This document shows, piece after piece, positions 58,952 to 64,000 of a DNA stretch of 64,000 nucleotides (position 1 is the stretch's first letter; every line of letters starts with the position of its first letter). The notes beneath the pieces are model-generated. The model searched no databases. It had not been told where the DNA came from and was given only the letters and a program-made list of their open reading frames with translations. Position numbers and translations under genes: made by a program. The stretch is from Cryptomeria japonica (Eukaryota > Streptophyta > Pinopsida > Cupressales > Cupressaceae): assembly GCF_030272615.1 (NCBI RefSeq), contig NC_081405.1, positions 473,050,008 through 473,114,007 of the forward strand. The letters run 5' to 3'.

Positions 58952-59102
58952 ACCTTGGACCACCCTAGACTTGGCATAAAATTGAGGGAAAAGATAGGTT
59001 TTGCACAATTTCGCCCTGGACCCTTCCAAAGGGTCCAGGGCGAAATTGTGCAAAACCTATCTTTTCCCTCAATTTTATGCCAAGTCTAGGGTGGTCCAAG
59101 GT
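58952..59102. repeat. Perfect palindrome, two 74-bp arms around a 3-nt centre
   Basis: Arms 58952-59025 and 59029-59102 are exact reverse complements. The centre is CCA within the array's own CCCTTCCAAAGGG core. The left end abuts a truncated core (CGCTCTTG). Confidence 0.96.
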
Positions 59103-60315
59103 GAATTAGGATTGGGAGTGCCCTTAGGTGTGACTTTGAGTTGCCAGAGATTATCAAATTTAAAGGAATTGAGCCAAATCATGAATTTCGCTCCTAACCC
59201 TTCCAAAGGGTCCAAAGCGAAATTCCTAAAATCACTTATTTTCCTTACAAAGTCAAGTCAAACTTGGGTTTTTATAGCTTGCATGAGTGTGAGGATTGAT
59301 GTTCTTGCCCTTTTGAAGCCCTTGAGATTGCCCTTGAATGGATTGTTGTCTCCAATAATGATGATTTTGGGCTGGAGGAAGAAATTAGCTCCTGACCCTT
59401 CCAAAGGGTCCAGGGCGAAATTCATTATAGGCCCTGTTCCTGGCCATGATTCCTAGCAAAATTCTCTTTTCTAGTCATTTTGAGGTCAAACAAAATGTTG
59501 CAAGCATGGGAAAGGGATCCAAGGATGAGATTTCAAGTAAAGAAAGTGAAAGAAATGGAGTTGAGTGAGGGAAAACAAGCATAGAGAGAAATTCGCTCCT
59601 GACCCTTCCAAAGGGTCCAGAGCGAAAAACACTAAAACCATCCTTTTCTCCAAATTTTGAATAAAGTCAGGCCTAGACTAGGGTGAGAGAAGCTATTTGG
59701 AATGCCTTGGAAATATTTTTGATCATTAAAAATGCAAATTTTGAACTAAAAGGAGAATTTCGCCCCTGACCCTTCCAAAGGGTCCAGAGCGAAATTCTTC
59801 AATCTACCTATTTCCTCCTTGTATCATGTCAAGACTTTGAGTCCTAAGGCGTGGTTGAGGTTGAAATGATGTTACTTTGCCCTGCAAGATGAATTGAAGT
59901 GAAGGAGATGAGGAATTGAGACCTAAAACTTGAATTTCTCTCATGACCCTTCCAAAGGGTCCAGAGCGAAATTCCCAATTTCACCTAAATTGCTCATGAT
60001 GAAGATCAAAAGATGGATTCCCAGACCTTGGTGGAGAGAAGACTAGTGCATGCTTGCCTTGGAAGGCATTTTGGAGTAGAGACATGAAAGATTTTGTCCT
60101 AAAATGCAAATTTCGCTCTTGACCCTTCCAAAGGCTCCAGAGCAAAATTCTTAAAACCTCTATTTTGCCCCAAATTTACATCAAGCTTGGTGTTGGTTGA
60201 GAATGAGGGCATCCTTGGGCATGTATCTAAGCAAGTACGGTCACAAAGTGAGAAGAATTTGAGCCAGGAATGCAAAATTCGCTCCTGACCCTTCCAAAGG
60301 GTCCAGGGTGAAATT

Positions 60316-60452
60316 CTTATAGAGCCTGTCCCTAGAAAGAGTCTTGAGAAAACTTCATTTTGATGTCTTCTTGTTGATGATTTAAGGTATAAAATGCTAT
60401 GTTAGAATAAATATATTATGTGTCCTTAATCATCTTATTGTTTGTCTTGTAG
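60316..60452. other. End of array to minisatellite, non-coding
   Basis: The last array core ends near 60315. The sequence leads to TTGTTTGTCTTGTAG, a splice-acceptor-like end at 60452. Confidence 0.35.
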
Positions 60453-60626
60453 ATGAAAGAAGACCAGGCCAGATCAAGGACGACCTCCTCTAGGCCAAAT
60501 CAAGGACAACCTCCTCCAGTCCAGCATCATCAAGGACAACCTCCTCCAGTCCAGCATCATCAACGATGACCTTCTCCAGTCCAGCATCATCAGGGACAAC
60601 CACTTCCAGTCCAGCATTTCAAGGAA
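60453..60626 (+). repeat. 30-bp minisatellite after an acceptor-like site
   Basis: ATGAAAGAAGACC follows TTGTCTTGTAG. Units of CAAGGACAACCTCCTCCAGT plus CCAGCATCAT start at 60501, 60531, 60561 and 60591, with a diverged unit before. In the plus frame it encodes GQPPPVQHHQ repeats until a TGA. On the minus strand an ORF reads MLDWRRLSL repeats. Neither was recognised. Confidence 0.8.
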
Positions 60627-60959
60627 AGGTACACCATCTATCCTGCACATCAAAGACAAAGCATCCTTAGGGCCAATAGTTTCAGAAGAGTTAATTAAAG
60701 TTATATTCTCAGCATCATCAAATTGAAACATCAACCAAGTTACAAGTGTCAGACAGGGTGGCATCCCAGTCATCATTCCTCCAGTTGGATTGGTCCACCT
60801 CAGCTTGTCCAGATTCAATGTACCTGACTCATCAAAGATGGCACAAACTTCGATGTACCTACCCTGGTTATCCATTGGTTGAATATTCCAAAGAAGACAT
60901 GTGTCCAAATAATGCAATTATTTCATTGGCTAGAATTGAGTTTGTTGTAACAAACTCTA
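60627..60959. other. No recognised feature
   Basis: Covered by an open frame on the minus strand (60474-60917) without known homology. Possibly an internal end of an LTR element, since an LTR promoter follows. Confidence 0.3.
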
Positions 60960-61200
60960 ATTAGGGTTTTCATTGTAAAATCTCGGCCATTGATCTCAAA
61001 TTGATCTGAGCCATTGAATTGTATTGAGAGCACTATATAAGCCCTGGCTCCTCATTTATAAAGCACAATAGTTAGTCAATAGTCAGTAGTGGAGTCAATA
61101 GTTAGAAATAGTGAATAGTCAGCTGATAGAATAGCAATTAGAGTAAATTAGGAGAAGGCAAGAAATTGCTGCCATTGATTGTAAATAAACTCCATTTTCA
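60960..61200 (+). promoter_or_regulatory. LTR promoter segment with TATA box and polyadenylation-like signal
   Basis: AATTAGGGTTTTCATTGTAA, then paired TGATCTCAAATTGATCTGAG, a TATATAA box at 61034-61040, then AGCCCTGGCTCC about 20 bp on, repeats of ATAGTCAGTAG/ATAGTTAG, and AATAAA at 61184. This is the order of U3-R in plant LTRs. Boundaries were not determined. Confidence 0.6.
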
Positions 61201-61899
61201 TTGTAGTTATGGTGAAGTATGTTGTTTCTTTGCAATATGCATGGTCTCTTGTTGAATCTTCATTTTAGATGATAGATAATTAAATAGAATGAAAGAAGTT
61301 ACTGAATGCACTCACGTGGAATCCACCTAGTCCAAACCACTAGCCTTTTTGCTGAGTGCAAGAGCGCCTTGTGTGGTCAATTGGCATAGAACGAGCTTAA
61401 TTCCGAGTCATAGTACCTCTGTTGTTCACGCATTATCTTGAATGGTGATCAGTATCTGATGGTGTACGATTTGGACATATTTGAAATATCCCTTAGAAGA
61501 TCGCACTGAGTTGGTGTTGAATTGTTCAACCTGATGATGAGACCCAGCCCAGTAGGGCTCCACCTAGTCATTCATCCATCTTCTCGCATTCTAGGTAGTA
61601 GAGTAGACTTCTTGAACCCTGCATCTTTTATCATTTGTTTATCTTCCAATTAGTAAATAGGATTTGTGATTCCAGCAAATCAGACGTTCAGGTCATCGAG
61701 TGTAAGTCCCCTTGTGATTCCAGCAAAATCACATCGTACCATGAAGAGCTTATCCATGAGTAGAGATCCTACATAACAGAACCTTGAAGCTTCTCCGATT
61801 GATCCTTTTGCGATATCTTCAGCATTCGGGAGCTTTATTCAAGAGAGGGTAAGGTACCTTTAGGTATTTTATTCTGTGTTTGGTCGTGTACAAAAGACA
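61201..61899 (+). other. Probable remainder of LTR (R/U5), non-coding
   Basis: No coding relic. The phrase TTGTGATTCCAGCAAAATCA occurs twice (61665, 61713). Confidence 0.35.
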
Positions 61900-62239
61900 C
61901 ATCAACAGGACCCCACTTTTTTTCTCGTTTCTTAGTGTTTAGCTTGCTAGATTTAGTAGTTGTTCGCCCTTGCTTGTGAGAGGGGATGAGTTTAAGGATG
62001 CGGTTGTGTCGAACTTGCAAAATTGCTAGGATTGTCAAGATGCAAAAAGATTGTCAATTTGCAAGTTAGAGGGCATCAAGGGTTTGAGATGGCATGAGCT
62101 AGGGTTTTGATGTGAAACTTGACAAAGGCATGAGTTTACTCAAAAGATTGATTTTGGTAAATGTTAGCTTAACAATTTCAGGTTTGTATAAATGAAGCTT
62201 TGATGAAGTCAAGATGCTACGAATGAAAGAGAATTGCAA
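61900..62239 (+). other. Retroelement leader-like sequence
   Basis: GGACCCCACTTTTTTTCTCG then CTTGCAAAATTGCTAGGATT, resembling 54000-54180. It leads into the TTGCAAAGGT array. Confidence 0.45.
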
Positions 62240-63210
62240 AGAACTTCAAAGTGCAAAGGTTTTGAATGGCAAAAGTCACAAGTTGCAAAGGTCATAAATT
62301 GCAAAGGTAATCAATTTGGCTTCCCAAGCTTTGGAATGCAAAGGGGACTGATTTGGCCGCCCAAGTTAAGGAGTGCAAAGAGACTCCAAAAGCCCACCTA
62401 ACATCCTTGAAGTGCAAACAAAGTTCAAAAATCTGCCCAGGGTATCACTTGTAAAGGTCGGTCAAATTTCCACTTTCGAGCAAATGTGGCAAAGGTCCTT
62501 CAAATTTCCGCCTTCAACCAAATGTGGCAAAGGTCCTTCAAATTTCTGCCTTCAAGCAAATGTGGCAAAGGTACCTTAAATTTCCGCCATGAAGCAATGT
62601 TGCAAGGGCCTCCTAAAAATCCGACCAAGTGAATAAGTGCCAAAGGTGCTAAGAAAAGCCGCCACAATCCAAACTTGCAAAGCTCCCTTGAGTTGCTGCC
62701 ACAAGCAAGTGTTGCAAAGGTGTCATGAAAAGCCACCATGATGGAGTTGGAAAGGTGGCTTAGAAATCCGATCTAAGTGTTGAGATGGCAAAACTCCCTC
62801 GAAAATCCGATCAAGTGATGAGATGGCAAAGCCCCCTCAAAAATCCGATTTTTGTGATGCAAAGGTATCACAAAAAGCCGCCCTCAATCAAATATTGCAA
62901 AGGTACTATCAAATGCCACCTAGACAATGATTGCAAAGATCATTCAAAAATCCACCCAGGAGTACATATGGTAAAGGTCATTCAAAATTCCGCCATGATG
63001 CTATGTTGCAAAGGTCATTTAAATTACCGCCAAGAGAAAAGGTAGCAAAGGTTTTCCAAAAATCTGCTCAAGGGGCAAGATGCAAAGGTCTTCCAAAAAG
63101 CCGCTTTGATGATTGAATTGAAAAGCTCACTTCAAATGCCGCCTAGATCTCATGTTGCAAAGGTATCTTAAAATGCCGCCAAGATCAAATAGTGTAAAGG
63201 AAAGTTAACA
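62240..63210 (+). repeat. Short-unit array of TTGCAAAGGT...AAATCCGCC
   Basis: About 20 units. The clearest block, starting at about 62481, 62519 and 62557 (CAAATGTGGCAAAGGT), has a 38-bp period; elsewhere the spacing is about 40-55 bp. Each unit pairs GCAAAGGTC with TTCAAA..TCCGCC. Small ORFs here are by-products. Confidence 0.85.
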
Positions 63211-64000
63211 AGTCGTCTTCGAGTGTGTGTAGTATCCCTTGCTAGTTCTGACCTCAAACTGCTGATTAGAGGCTCAAGGAATATCATCAAACACTTTGCA
63301 TACAACCTCTATGCTTGCTGGATTTGTGTTTCAGTTTGTTTATGCTTGCTTGGAATGATGACGAATGTGATTGAAATGCTTGCAAATGATGTTTTTGAAT
63401 GCTTCTAATATTGCATGATTGGTTGATAATATAATAGAAATGATATACTAACTGTTTTTGACCTTTCTCATACATATAAGTGACTGAAATCAACTTGTAC
63501 AGCGAGTTGACATATTGCCAAACACTTTCCATGCATCCTAGGAAAACCAATATGTACCTACAGAAACTAGGCATTAACTCAAACAGTTGGCATGCAAACT
63601 GTTATGCTATTTATGAAGATTATAACCATAGACATTACATCAAACATTTATCATGCAACCTCTCCTTCCTTTCATTGATGTTCTATCTCATTCAATTTAT
63701 TCAACGGCTTACAAACCAAATGCATTCCCAAAGGGATGAGTAAGCATTTTTATCAAAACCTGATTATAGGCAGCCACTGCTGAAGCTAATTACAAATTCA
63801 ATCTGCTGCATATAAGTCACTGCTGGGACTGATTACAAGTTCGAATTGCTTGGTTTGAATAATGGTACAGCTGGAGATTAGAGAGCTGTACGACCTGCAA
63901 ATAATGTGTGTAACAATTAACGATCGCTGCCCAAAGTAACTTGCTCCTTACCATCAACAATCTACTTGATGCCCTTGATTGATTCTTCTTTAATTCGCAC
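63211..64000. other. Non-coding to window edge
   Basis: No coding relic recognised. Some short near-repeats of ACATCAAACA.TT.CATGCAACCTCT (63285, 63635). Confidence 0.35.

Larger units (their letters stand above)
55511..60315. repeat. Tandem array, period about 166-178 bp, each unit with a palindromic core
   Basis: About 23 copies of a 37-bp near-palindrome, TTTCGCTCCTGACCCTTCC then AAAGGGTCCAGAGCGAAA. Starts near 55511, 55687, 55853, (insertion), 56994, 57169, 57347, 57517, 57684, 57851, 58018 (half), 58162 (half), 58247, 58414, 58589, 58765, 58942 (half), 59010, 59186, 59384, 59590, 59758, 59935, 60110 and 60276. Most intervals are 166-178 bp, with two near 200. The sequence between cores is less conserved but shares order (CTCATTTTC..CTTGTT, then GTTTGCCT, then TGAAGT..GAGGA). 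Open frames through it repeat DPSKGSRAKF-like peptides and are by-products. It lies between retroelement leader-like segments. Confidence 0.93.

Noticed and set aside
55511-60315. CRISPR array
   Set aside because: Palindromic repeats at regular spacing invite the call, but the spacers are about 130 bp, resemble each other, and the setting is a plant nuclear genome with no cas genes. It is a tandem satellite-like array.
55511-60315. Protein-coding ORFs with repeated DPSKGSRAKF-like peptides
   Set aside because: They arise from the array core being open in one frame; they are short, switch frame between units and have no gene context.
62373-63116. Small ORFs with repeated KVPSNF/AKVPQ-like peptides
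   Set aside because: By-products of the TTGCAAAGGT array.

Overview
This window looks like nuclear DNA from a large, repeat-dense plant genome. A gymnosperm, probably a conifer, is my best guess; this is an inference from the mix of Ty1/copia, Ty3/gypsy, hAT and LINE relics, the nested and heavily mutated state of nearly all of them, and the absence of any intact cellular gene over 64 kb. No chloroplast, bacterial or rRNA sequence was seen. The only credible piece of a host gene is one well-spliced exon of 119 bp (28546-28664).

Layout. 0-2.5 kb: a truncated gypsy reverse transcriptase running into degenerate repeats. 2.5-9.7 kb: a complete but dead minus-strand copia element (two 296-bp LTRs, 5-bp target duplication GTTAT, PBS, polypurine tract). 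Its integrase core is deleted, and its 3' part is invaded by a plus-strand copia fragment and a scrap of an unrecognised gag-like gene. 9.7-20.3 kb: a large element (element A) with a long gag-like, coiled-coil pseudogene (16.0-19.25 kb). Its leader appears split by a 3.8-kb TG...CA unit with 5-bp target duplication TTCCA (11.9-15.7 kb). 20.8-27.3 kb: two decayed hAT transposase genes. 27.3-35.8 kb: a LINE fragment, the exon, and tandem or hairpin-rich arrays. 35.8-39.1 kb: a second copy (element B, minus strand) of the gag-like family. 39.5-42.9 kb: a third large gag-like element (C) with A-type LTR/leader sequence. 42.9-53.1 kb: several short tandem duplications, a gypsy integrase relic, a LINE-type RNase H relic and unidentified coding relics. 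53.9-63.2 kb: LTR-end motifs, a roughly 170-bp-period array of about 23 units around a palindromic core (55.5-60.3 kb) carrying a hAT-like non-autonomous insertion and two large fold-back inversions, a TATA-bearing LTR segment, and a further short-unit array.

Nothing here forms a working pathway. The story is of retroelements nested in retroelements, plus local sequence amplification. The observations most worth follow-up are the palindrome-cored 170-bp array with its perfect 74-bp-arm palindrome, the unrecognised gag-like coiled-coil family present three times (5.8, 16-19 and 36-39 kb), the 70-nt near-perfect hairpin inside the copia LTR, and the isolated exon at 28.5 kb.
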